Assembly: GCA_028564705.1 (NCBI GenBank)
Contig: JAPXFQ010002747.1
Coordinates: 434,001-498,000 of the forward strand
DNA length: 64,000 bases
From: Apricaphanius iberus
Taxonomy: Eukaryota; Chordata; Actinopteri; Cyprinodontiformes; Aphaniidae
Reading direction: 5' to 3'
The first letter of the stretch is position 1, and each line of letters opens with the position of its first letter. Shown piece after piece: positions 13,940 through 25,700 of the stretch. The notes beneath the pieces were generated by a model that was not told where the DNA came from, did not search any database, and saw nothing but the letters and a program-made list of their open reading frames with translations. The translations under genes were made by a program, and so were the position numbers.

Positions 13940-16900
13940 AAAAGAAAGAAAATGCAAAACGAAGCACTGACACTGTAATTTTTTAGAGCTTTTTAAAAAT
14001 ATCTTTTTGTAAAGATATCACAAACTACTCTTAAAAATCTGTATTGGATGTAAAATATTATAATTCATACTGTATGCCAGATTTTTTAATGGAGTTGATC
14101 AGTTATTCTAGAAGTACTAGAAATAAACAGAGCAAAAACAGTTAAACTAACCCCTACCATACTTTATTTCTTCTGTGTGTTTTTTGTGTGTTTTTTGTGC
14201 AGCATACAGATAGTAAAAATCCAATCGGGTACATTTGCAAATATTTTGTAAATGTGTGGAATGTAAAAAAAAAAAAAGAAGAAAAAAATAATGAAAAGAA
14301 GAAAAGTACAAAATGTTGAAATATGGGAGTTTTCTTTCTCTTTACAGTTTGACACCATCGTTTATAACCTCCAGAAGAAACCTGAGAGTCAGAGGGGATA
14401 TGTTCTCTCTGCCAGGACTGCTGCCCGCTTTCCACCTTTGAACAAGGTACTGTGTATAAATAGCACATGTCATTGACAGTGAGTCCAGCCCACATTATTG
14501 ATCAAAACAAAGAAAATGTCACAATATAAAGTAAGACAAATATTGTTGATAAAAATAACCTGCTATAACCCGTGTTCTTTGAAGTGCTGTGTAAAGCCTA
14601 GGACGAGTACAAACATTTTGCATTCGAGGCCAAAAATTTCAAGTCAGATTTATTTATTTATTTTTATAAAAGACGTCAAATAACTCAAACCCACTTTTGC
14701 ATGTTTTACAATACCAACAAGTCTGTGGCATCCCAAACATGCTTTCCTATAAAAGTCGTAACTTTGAAAATGGTAGTATCATCTAAAATAACACTAATCA
14801 ACGCTAAGAAACAGACATTTCTCTCTGTACCCGAATAATTACAAGCTTGTAAAATTTTCTACTGCAGTCTTCTGATTGGAAAAAAAGACCTCCAAGAAAA
14901 ACACTTTACATTGTCTGCAGCATGGCTCTCAGCACCAACAGGGGCTTCACAAAGAACTGTCTTATTCCTTGGGCAGCACAAACACAACCCCTTAATGTTT
15001 GTTTCACCGCTTTAGAGCTTGGATTGTCTTATTTTTGGCATTGTGAAGTGGGATTTTTTTCTCCCACAAAACCAAATGAAGAGCTTAACAGTGTGTTTGC
15101 CTATCACTCTGTTCATCGGAGATAACCTTTTTCCCAGAAAGCTTGCTTGGTTTCTATCCAGAAGAGATTTATGGCTTCTATTTTGTGTAGTAATGGTTCG
15201 AGTTACACTGTTTGATGCAGTGGTGAACTGTGTTAGGTAACATAGTGTCCAAGATATTCATGAGGCTATCTGACTTTATTAATCACAGTGTCAAGAAATG
15301 CATGTTAAATAATGCCTGAGGGTTAGAAAGTCATGGACCTCCAACATTAGCTCCTAAAATCAAAGAATCTCTTCACTATGTAACACAAACTTTGAAAGAG
15401 ACCAAAAGTTAGTCTTTTTTATTTTCTATAGATTCTCCAATTTGGCAAAAGTTCAGCTATAACCTATCCTGAATTGGGAAGGGTTTGGAGAATGCTGTTT
15501 TCATATGCTATACATGAAAATTCAAAAACACTTTATGAATCCCAAAGGGAAATGAAATCCTCCAAACCATGTTATCTGCATTGTTTCAAAGAGTTATTTA
15601 TGGTCAGGGCTTAGGGCAGGAATGGTCTCACCAAGCTGACAGTCAGTTGTTTCATGAAGAGGATGCTCAGGGTTGCCTGTACTGTTCTGAAGAATCCTTT
15701 TTTGCATAATAATCCAGTGGTTCTAGTTCCACAGTCATTCCAAGAACAGAACCAGCCTTAGTTAACAATTTGTTTAGCCTTTTAAGTCCCTGGCTCTGAT
15801 GATCCAACTCCAACAGATGGAAGAAGTGATTCTCCACAACGGACTTGCAGAAGCATCTCACTGCAAACCTTGAAGGGCCTAAGCTTCCTCAAGAAATACC
15901 GTCTGCTCTGTCGCATCTTATAGATGGCGTCACTGTCATGTCCAATCCAGTCTGTCTGTCAATATGATATAATTGTTCCCACATCGACCCGAAGCAGTCC
16001 ACCAGCCTAATACATCTCTATTACACTCGACAACTGCAAAGTCATCTTAGTCACTCTGAATTGTATTGGAAGTCTGAGGTGTACAAAGTGAAAAGAAATA
16101 GAGAGAGTACAGTTCCCTGTGGTGCTCCTGGCCATCTGGTTAGACATAGACATTCATTAAGACAAATAGACATTCTATTTAAAATTAATGTAACTAACCT
16201 GCTTAGTGTTTCTTTCCCAAATTTTAAACCAGATGCTCTGCTCAGCCTTTAACAGGACAGGGGTTTTGAGGTCTAACCTTCTGATTTTGATTTTCCGAGG
16301 ATTATTGCATTTTTATAGAATCATTAGCATTACGTTTCTAATTCAACAATTAAATGTAACAATCATTCATGAAAATGACAAATATGGTTCTTCATGGTAT
16401 TGGTTAGAGTTACGTCTTATAATGAACCATTATAAGACTATTCTCTCTCTGTCTCTTTTTAAAAAACTAAATCCAGAACAAAGTACCTACGGTTTTAATT
16501 GCTTTAATGAAAAAGGGGAAAAGAGGTTTTCAGCATGTTAAAAATCTATTACTGGTCAGAGACCATCAAAGAAAAACTGATTTTGATTCATATTTTAAAA
16601 CATAGGAGTGGGCTTTAAAATATAAAATGTATACTTAAAAATCAATCCCGTCACCTTTTGACCCTCGACTTAAATTTTCTTTATCAATTAATAGTAAGTT
16701 CCTAAACGCATTTTTACCCTGTGGTGTTTGACATTTTTTTAGGAGATGGAGACCCCCTCACCTCAGGAGTACCAGCAGGATCAAAGCCAATCAAAAGTTT
16801 ATCCTCATGGCAGAGCACCGTTCAGTTCAAACACACCCAGGTTCAAAAAGACGTCACACACTGCTGAGGACAGCCCAGGGTGAGACACAATCCCCCACTA

Positions 16901-19359
16901 TTGATGGAGATGCCCCAGTGTCGAAATGGGCTAACAGATGTTACTTTGTGACCCAGGCCTGGGACATACGTTCAGGATGCAGAGACAAACAAGAAGGTGA
17001 GGTGGCCCATGTGCTTCGGGAGGCCAGACTGGTCCAGACTGCCTCAACTGGAGCAGAAGGCTCTCAGGGTGAAGGTGAGTCAAGAACACCAAGTATCTCA
17101 ATGACTGGTAAATCCTCCACTTCCATCTATCCATCATCTTCCGCTTATCCAGTGTCGGGTCGCGGGGGCAGTAGCCTAAGCAAAGAGACCCAGACCTCCC
17201 TATCCCCGGCTACTTGGGCCAGCTCCTCGGGAGGAGTCCCCAGGCGTTCCCAGGCCAGCTGGGAGACATAATCCCTCCAGCGAGTCATGGGTCTTCCCCT
17301 GGGTCTCCTCCCAGTGGGACGTGCCCAAAACACCTCACCAGGGACGCGTCCAGGAGGCATCCTGACCAGATGCCCGAGCCACCTCAACTGGCTCCTCTCG
17401 ATGTGGAGGAGCAGAGGCTCTACTCTGAGCCCCCTCCGGATGACAGAGTTTCTCACCCTATCTCTAGGGGAGAGCCCAGCCACCCTACGGAGGAAACTCA
17501 TTTCAGCCGCCTGTATCCGTGATCTCGTTCTTTCGGTCACCACCCAGCGTTCGTGACCATAGATGAGGGTAGGATCGCCTCAACACCTTGGCTGCGCCTA
17601 GAAATCCTGTCCATAAACGTTATGAACAGGACCGGTGACAAAGGGCAACCTTTGCGGAGTCCAGCTCTCACTGGAAATGAGTCCGACTTACTGCCGGCAA
17701 TGCGAACCAGACTCTGACACCGTTCATACAGGGACCTAACAGCCCGTATCAAAGGGCCTGGTACCCCAATCATCCACTTGTTGCCAGAAATATAGCACCT
17801 TAAAGAAGGATGTCTGGCCTTTTAACATTTTTACATCCCAAAAAATTCAAAGCTTTTTATTAGGCCTTTGTGTGATAGATCAACACAAGGTGTAAATTAT
17901 TTAAGGTGAGGAAGAAAAAGTATGTGGTTTATTTTTTTTTCCAAATAAAAACTGGAACAGTTTAAACTGCATGTTTTTGCCTTCTTTACTCTGATACAAA
18001 ATCTAATACAGCCAAATACTATCAGAGGTGATCTAATTAGGAAAAAAGAGTTTACCTGTGTGGAGTTTAATCTCTCTGTAAATACAGCTGTTCTATGTAG
18101 ACCTCAAAGCAGGGACATCAACCTCCGGTTTTCTGGGGTTAGTTCCCAATCCCTACATCTTCATCACATCTGATCTACTTCACACCTGAATTAAATTGTT
18201 AGGTCATTAGTGCGACTTTATACCAAGGACCTAATCAGCTATCTAAACCAGGTACCGCCTAAAGCTGTGAATACAGCTCCCCCCAGTAAAAGTGTGTATT
18301 TGTTCGTATTTGACAGTAGTTTTTTTTTTTTTTCAACAGTGATGGAAACCTATTAAACTGTCTGTCATATTGACAGATTACAATTCACACCCTTGACTAC
18401 TTGATGCAAATTCACAGACATTTTCAACTTTACAGAGTACAGGTAAATAAATTAATCAAAGGGAGAAAAAAAATCTGATTCAGCCTTCAGAACATCTACA
18501 CCCCCATGAGAAGCAATCTGTCCGATTCAACAATCCAAAACCTTATTGCAATACTTTAGACATTTGATTACACACAAGGAGGTGCACAATTCAGTTCCAT
18601 GTGGACCAGCAATAGGTTGTAAGACAGTGTAATCATTTAATTCCATTGTTTATATGTAGTTCTCCATTCAGCTATTTTGGAGTAAAATGTAAGTAAAAAT
18701 CAATACCACCGAATATGTTATTTTAAAAGCTGACAGGTAAAAATGGAAATTTTTTTTTAGCAGAACCTCAAAAACAACTTGATTTTAATGAGACAAGATT
18801 TCTTCCATAGAAGACCCAAGTCAAAGATCAGACCTACATCCAATTGATAATCTGTTGGAAGACCTAAAAACATATGTATACAACTAGGCTGCAGTTATTT
18901 TGCCCTGAAAAAACAATGTAACCCTCTAGGATTTGTAAATCTGGTAGCGACAGAATCTTGTAGCTGTAAATTGATAAAAAAAAACCTTTTCAGTGGTATT
19001 TACATAAAAGGTCTTGAAACCCATGCATAATTTTCCTTCCACTTTTGGCTTTGTGTTGGACCATCACACAAATCCAAATATTTTTTTTTAGGTTGTATGT
19101 TGAAAATGTATAAAAAGGTCTGTTGTTTTGCAAGTCCCTGTATTTAAAACACTATTATTTACAACACTATGAATAAAGGTAAGACAGCAAAACAAAAACT
19201 AAGACAAAAATCAGAAACCCCTTTTTATGATCTCCTCAGATAACTAAATGCAATTACTAAAACCCAGTTGCTGTTTTCTTTTTTTCCCCTCAGCTAACCA
19301 GTGATGAGGAGTTTGTCAAACAGAGGAGCAGACTGGCCTATCTGAGTTTATACTATTAG
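12744..19359 (+). CDS. cimap3: Protein pitchfork / ciliary microtubule-associated protein 3
   Basis: Five coding exons: 12744-12893, 14348-14446, 16743-16879, 16957-17074, 19294-19359 (570 nt, 189 aa; human PIFO about 191). All junctions keep phase, including a tiny 77-bp third intron. The protein shows the family landmarks in order: RKLFPHHFAPDRLGNQL (about residues 13-29), HLGPGCYDN, GYVLSARTAARFPPLNKE, PRFKK, the Pro-Gly-rich PGPGTY, WPMCFGRPDW (about 144-153), and the conserved C-terminus SRLAYLSLYY. In mammals pitchfork accumulates at the basal body and cilium, acts with Aurora A in cilium disassembly, and is expressed at the node and in ciliated cells; the same role here is inferred from homology. 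Its introns 2 and 4 hold LINE and Tc1 relics. It is convergent with taf8. Confidence 0.95.
12894..14347 (+). other. cimap3 intron 1
   Basis: A 1.45 kb AT-rich intron. An (AAAG)n run lies at about 13903-13950 and a short poly-A/GAAG stretch at 14266-14300. Nothing else was recognised. Confidence 0.6.
13903..13950. repeat. (AAAG)n microsatellite
   Basis: About ten AAAG units, with one longer A run, inside cimap3 intron 1. Confidence 0.9.
15530..16040 (-). mobile_element. LINE 3' fragment (non-LTR retrotransposon), degenerate
   Basis: On the minus strand the region reads LKRLNKLLTKAGSVLG, KDSSEQYRQP and related blocks, a pattern I associate with the C-terminal end of teleost LINE reverse-transcriptase ORFs. 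Its 3' side carries TTTATGAATCCCAAAGGGAAA (15,531-15,551 region), like the terminal tails of those elements. Many stops and frameshifts are present. It lies in cimap3 intron 2. The clade is not determined. Confidence 0.5.
17125..17775 (-). mobile_element. Internally deleted LINE relic (reverse transcriptase C-terminus)
   Basis: Two minus-strand blocks are readable. Positions 17773-17537 carry RT motif B-like text (VRAGLRKGCPLSPVLFITF, MDRISRRSQGVE). Positions 17543-17145 carry the C-terminal end (SRIQAAEMSFLRRVAGLS, SQLRWLGHLVRMPPGR, TGRRPRGRPMTRWRDYVS). The two blocks abut, so the catalytic F/Y-x-DD segment expected between them is deleted. The 3' end on the plus side shows CATCTATCCATCATCTTCCG, a tail seen in fish LINEs. 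The copy is immobile and lies in cimap3 intron 4. Clade (I/Nimb-like or RTE-like) is uncertain. Confidence 0.8.
17810..19142 (+). mobile_element. Degenerate Tc1/mariner transposon
   Basis: The right end (about 19010-19142) contains CATAATTTTCCTTCCACTTT, TTTGTGTTGGACCATCACAC and TTGCAAGTCCCTGTA, in the order typical of the right ends of fish Tc1 elements. The left end (about 17860-17900) has the inverted counterpart GTGTGATAGATCAACACA. Near 18818-18870 the plus strand reads DPSQRSDLHPIDNLLEDLK, a decayed version of the transposase C-terminal SPDLNPIE motif. No open transposase frame remains. It lies in cimap3 intron 4. Confidence 0.7.
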
Positions 19360-19761
19360 CTCTACCGTTGAGGCATGAAAATACATCATGACACGGACAC
19401 CGCATGGAGTCGCCTGGCTGACTTTACTGATACTTTGTCATCGACAAAACAGCTGCAGACATACTCACCAAGAAGACAACATACGGGGTTATATATAATA
19501 TAAAAAAAAGTTTTCTTTTCATATGTACAAAAAAATGGGTGGAGATCGTGAGACACAGCATAGTTGCTTATAAATCCCATACAAATTGAGTGGTCGCAGA
19601 AAACATAACAAAACCTGTGTTTAATCAGTCAGCTGCTGCTAGCTGTTCCAACAGCAGCTCTTAACACCGGGCCACTCCTCTATGAGAAGCAAACTTCTTT
19701 ACTGCTGAGAGCCCCGACCAGAGAGGCATACAAGAGTCCACGATCAGAGCGAGGTTCCGAC

Positions 19762-22700
19762 TCATTTCTTCCTCCTCACTTTGGGTTTCTTGACGGGTCG
19801 CAGGTACGGGTTGTCGATCACGTTGTCTTCGCTGGCCTTGGCTGACGGAACCACGCTGCCTGGTGGGAGCACCGAGTTCTCTTTGTCAGCACTCGGATCA
19901 TCCTGAGAGATGCAAGAGAGACAGAAAAATGCAATGTAGCAGTTGTTATAGTCTAATAAAGTCATACCTCAAAATATATCCCACTGCTGCACACCTGGCC
20001 TAATTGATTGAGTGATTAGCGGGCTTCTGTAGGAATTTGGGCCAAGCTCAGGAGTTAATGCAATCATTTGAATCAGGTGTGCTGGAGCGAGGACACATCT
20101 TAAACATGCAGGACAGTGGGCCCTGAGTATCAAGGTTCGGGACCACAGCTCTCAAGAGTCTTGAACAGCGTGACTGGCTTTTTATTTAGGTTATAATGTT
20201 AAGGATTTAATGCCAACATTGCATTTACATAACAGCTATCAAATCATATTTTTCACCAGGTTTTCATTCATAAAGCTGCTCAGAAAATATATGCTGGGAT
20301 CTCAAAATAAATTGATTCCTTCTCGAGAATTTTAGACCTCCTAAAATGTTCACAGAGAAACCATGTAATGCTTGTTCTTTTTGAAATATGACTGATCACT
20401 CTGAGTTGCATATGCATGATCCACATGATAATTTTATCCAACCCCCATTGCCTACCGCAGAAAGGAACTAGACGGCAAAAACGTTTTGGTCAGAAAAGGC
20501 CCGTCTCTTCTACGTCACAGAGAAAATTAGTAATCACGGCCTCGCCCACCTTGGCCTGAGATATCCCACAGGAAGGCTGATTTGTTTCTTCAGCCAGGAG
20601 AGAGAAGATCACGTTTCTGCTAGAAGAATCTAACCATTAGCAACACAGCTAGCAGAAGCTAACAGCAACATAGCTAGTGGATGCTAACCGTTACTAACTC
20701 AGCTAATAGAAGCTAACGATTAGCAACTCCACTACATGGAGGAAACTGTTCGGGCTTGTGTTATTAGTGGAGATAACACATCAGCATTGAATTTTTTTTA
20801 TTCAAAAAAACAAAAAGGAGCTGAGTAAGAAATAGTTGGAATTTGTCTCGCCGCACCACCAGTGAAATTACGTTATTTCGAAGGCATAATAAGAGTTGCA
20901 TTGTTGTTAGCCAATCAAAGGCGAAATATTTGCATATCTGAATAATAATGAGTCAGACTTTTAATCCTGATTTTTCCTCCCACCTAACGTTTAATAAAAT
21001 TTGCCCAGGTACCAAAGGACTCTCCTTAGAGATGAGCAAGCAGTGGTTAACTGCTGTTGATTAACACCAAATCACCTGAACCAGACACTTCTACTACTTC
21101 TACTGGTGTTGGACAGAGGGGCCAATGGCGCAATATAGTTTCCTCGCTTCTGTCAGCCTGCCCCAGGGCAGCTGTGGCTATATCGAGAGTGAAGGAGTAG
21201 TGGAATTGTAAAGTGAGTGTCTTAAAAAGCGCTGTATAAATGCAATCCATTACCATTATCAGTAATGGTGGTGGTGGTTTTCTGGCTGGCTCCTTTCATG
21301 TTGAGGCCCATTGAGGCAACACCACTCTTCTTTTTACACAACACACCTCCTGTTGTTTTCTGCCACAGGCTTCAGCCACTATTCAAAATCCTCAACATTT
21401 GGCCAAGAATCAGCTAATTTAGACGTACCCATTTTTGCTAGTACGACAGCGCTTAAATGCACTTTACTATAATCAGATGGCAAGGCACGTCTACAGCGAT
21501 AATACATAAAATCACATGGTACGGAAACCCAACCAAACAGCCGCTATAAAAGAATAAAAAATTATTTGGTTTGTTTATGAGTGTCTAATTTTGATAGAAA
21601 AATTCTTTTAAAAAACATGTCAATATGAATCAATTTCAAGACTTCACGAAATAGAAATACGATTTTTTTAAATACTTTTCAGGCGTCCAAATACCATGTT
21701 GGGCTGAATATGATACCAACATGTTTAGTCTTATTTCTCTTATCAGCTGATCAGAGGCTAATTTAACAAACCCCACTTTGTTTTCTTTTCATCCAAGGAC
21801 TTGTGGGCTGGTGTAAGCGCTACGCATATTAACTGGTCCATCGCTGTAAAATGCAGTGGAAACCCCTGATGGGCTTGTTCGATTATGATTGTACTCGAGC
21901 TGGAGGAAGCAACAATCAAAGCTTGATCTAAATGAACATCTGCAGATGAAGAGGGGGGAAATTTTTTATTTAATGGAAAGGAACTCTAGCTTTCTGTCAG
22001 CCTTCAGATTTGTGTCGGTAGGTCTGTGTGAACTACCCTAAAATAAAGGTGCTTTGTACAAAAAAGCTTCACTAAAGAGCAAATGCAGAAACCCTTTCAA
22101 TGAACTACAGCAGTTCACAGAAAGGATCAAACCTTTATCTTAAACAGTTTTTTATGAAGCTTTAGATAATTTGCACATTGTGTGTTTTCAGAAAGAAAAG
22201 ATCATACACAGTCCCCATGGAAAGGAAAGTTCTCTAAAAAACACACTACGACATACTAAGATGACATTGGATTGCAGCTGTGGGGACTTACAGTGATAGC
22301 ATTCCCCGCTGCGTTCTCGCTGTCCGTCTGGTCGTCCTGCTCTGAGGAGTCGGTCTCCTCCAGACTCTGTAGTTCCAACTCCGAAGGAAGGAGGGCGCTG
22401 AGATACGGGATGGCGCTCGGCCGGGCAGCAATCACTGAAATCCATCACAAGGAATTTGTTATGGAGAGATACTTTGGGAGTTATGCTAAAATAAGCCTGG
22501 GCGCTATGGCCTCAAATCTATATTGCAATGTGATTCAAAGCATGTGGGGTGACTATATCTATTGGGGTATTGTTTTTTTCTTTATATATGTCGAAATGAC
22601 AGATACACTCCAGCAGAACACATTTAAAAAGGTTTAGAATGCCATCATAAGAAATGTTATTTTTTTTAAACTGTGGCCAAAGTGGAGAACTGCGCTTTCT

Positions 22701-25700
22701 CTGTTGTCAGCATTTGCGTGCGGATGGATGAGAAAGTTACGTCACTATCTGTGACAAAAAATGCTCCAACATTTAAAAACAACAGACTTAATGCTGCGCT
22801 TTGACCAAAGTAAGAAGAAAAAAATACTTTCTCACTCTCTCCTCACACAGAGACTCCTGTGTGTTTTAGAATGATTAATGAGTGACCATTAGCAGGGGTG
22901 TATCCAGAAGGTGAATAAAGAGGGGCTAAAAGGGGCCCAGGGTGGGTTTGGGACTATAGCACCAAAATAAAAACTGATATGTTCTTCTAGTGGGGACCCA
23001 ATCTGAGCTGGTCACCTTTTAGAGTTTTCAACTGGTAAAAGGACATTTAAAGTTGTTTGTTTTTGCTAAGATTTATGTGACAATGTCGTCTCAAACTCTT
23101 ACTTGCTTTTCAAACAATTTAAGTGATTGGCAAAAAATAAAAATCAATAAAACACCGCAACTTTTCACAAAAAAGTGGATCGAGCGTTTATTTTATTAAC
23201 ATATTACTGCAGTTGACTGTTATTTTGTCAAATAAATAAATACTGTAAATGGGCTTAGTTTTGTAGCCAGATGTTGCAGTTGGAGTTATCTGTCTATTTA
23301 AGAGATAAAAGGCAAATGCTTGATCATTTTACAGCCACAAAATAATCGGTATGCATGATTTGTTTTGGATGTTTAAAAACGAAAAAATATATATCAGATT
23401 AATTGATTAATCGAATCGATAAAGTACTAGATTAACCGATTACAAAAAGAATTGCTAGCTGCAGCCCTACTGTACTGATATTGAAAAGTAAAGTATCGTT
23501 TTTTGTTTTTTTTTAGAATTTGATTGCAACCATAATAATGAGTTATTTTTGTAGTAAAATTAGAAGTATGCTATAAAAGTAAGTTGGTGGCTATTTGCAC
23601 ATTCTTCATTCCAGTGGATCAAGTGATTAGAATGCTGTGACAGTTTTTCTACAGTTAAATTCTGTTTTAAAAATCACAATTTATAGGTCCTGATTAGGCC
23701 TGGGCGGTATATCGGTTCATACCGAAAACCGGTGTTTATTTTCGTTATAATATGAATTTTTAATATACCCCCATACCGGTGAATAGCTCACACATCTTCC
23801 AGAATTTTTAATGAGGGGAAGTGTTTCACCTGATTTCACTGCTGCACGCTCTTCACCACAGTGTAGAAAAAATGTTTTTAACTATGTGCAGCTGTAATTC
23901 CAAAAAAAGAGGATCCTCGTCTATTGTTTAAAAAGTTTATCGGCTTTAAAATGTCAAACGAGAACCGAACGGCGGGATTCTTCAGTACTACATGCAATAC
24001 AATTAGAAAATGGAATTTGCTGCTTTCGCCAACGTGAGGTTTAAAAAAATGATACATTCAGCCTTAGAACATCAAGAATGTCTACCAGAATCATAATCAT
24101 TTTAATTATTTTCATATTCACCTGTGTCTGGAAAAAACAATATGATGCAGTCCATATGGCAGTAAAATTGGCTATTTAAAGCACATTTTTATATTCTTCA
24201 TTCTTATAAGATAATGTGGATATGAACGGTCTTGTATGGAAAAAAAACAAAACATTGTTAAATACCGTAATACCGATATGTATTTTAAAAATACCGTTAT
24301 AAGAAAATTTTGCCATACCGCCCACCCCTAGTCCTGATTTATCAAAATTCAAAATAAGGAGTGTAAATTGCACATATGGCAAAAGTTTTGTGACAGCGGA
24401 TGGTCCTTCATTTGCAGGTGATCTACTAAGAATGCCTGAGCAGGCGCAAGAAGCAATATTTGTATTTAAATGAGGACTTTGTGGCTGTCTGTGTGTGTAC
24501 CATGAGCTGCGACACAGCTAGAGAGAGGAGGAATATGTGCATAGATTCATGATGTGTCATTGGCAAAATAAAGGGGAAAAAATTATAAAACACATATTTT
24601 TTTGCTGTTACAGAGTTAATTACTATCAGGCTAGAATGTTGTGAATCATATTTCTCGTTTGTCAGAAATAAACTTGTGTGCGGTGTACATGCTCCGCTCT
24701 CTGCTTCATGCAGGCGTCGTAATCGAGTCACACTTATTAAAGCTGCAGCATTCCCAGAACAAGGTTGCTAAGATGTCGATATTATACTAATGTTGTTGAA
24801 ATGCACCACACTTTATCATCGCCTCTATTGAATATGAAGTTACAGTAGAAAAAAATATCTAGAAATTATGGAATCTTAAAATGTTAAAAATGCTGCCTAA
24901 TTTTTATTGTGATACTGTGCATGATTACTACATTTCATTAACTGGAACCAAGGAAGATAAATGACGATCCATGAGGATTGCAAATCACTGTGCACTCAGC
25001 ATGTTTTCAGCAGGTTCAGTGTGCAGAGTGCAGTGAGTTATGATGCATCTTTGGGTGAAAAAAGGTATATATCAACAAAACTGTCAGGTTTATGACCATT
25101 AGAGTATCTCAAGGAAATTTCAATCAAACGCAACTGGACTTGGTAATTTGTCTTGGAAGACGTTTCACCTCTTATCCAAGAGGCTTCACCTCTTATCCAA
25201 GAGGCTTCATCAGTTCATGCTCGCCGCTGACCAGGCTGGGACTGATCCAACTAACTGGTCTGGAGACTCAGCTATTTAACCTCTTGGAGGGCTTTTACAA
25301 GACTGATTGGATCCTTTGTGCTCCATGTCTTAACGACGGTCTTTGGCGTGCCGACTATTGGTGGAGGTTAGGTTTCGGCTTCATTAGTGACCTATCGTGT
25401 TATAACAACAGTCATTGGAGTCACAGTTGTTTTTCTTATTATAGGTTAAATTGCTGAGTTTCCTGGGTATGGATGAATGGGCTGCATTGTAAATTAGAGA
25501 TAGGTGATGTCTCAGGCCTCCTCCTCTGTTTAGCGATGGTTTCTCTACTTTTACATAGATGGCTTCTTTTACTCCTCTTTCAAACCATCTGTCCTGTCTG
25601 TCTAATATCTGGACATTGCTGTCCTCAAAGGAGTGGGCTTTCTCCTTGAGATGTAAATGAACAGCAGAGTCAATGCCTGAGGAGTTAGCTCTCCTGTGTT

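Noticed and set aside
16807..17271. 154-codon plus-strand frame as the continuation of cimap3 exon 3
   Set aside because: The true cimap3 frame stops at TGA just after the donor at 16880; splicing to 16957 restores the conserved PGPGTY and WPMCFGRPDW blocks, whereas this frame is a different one.
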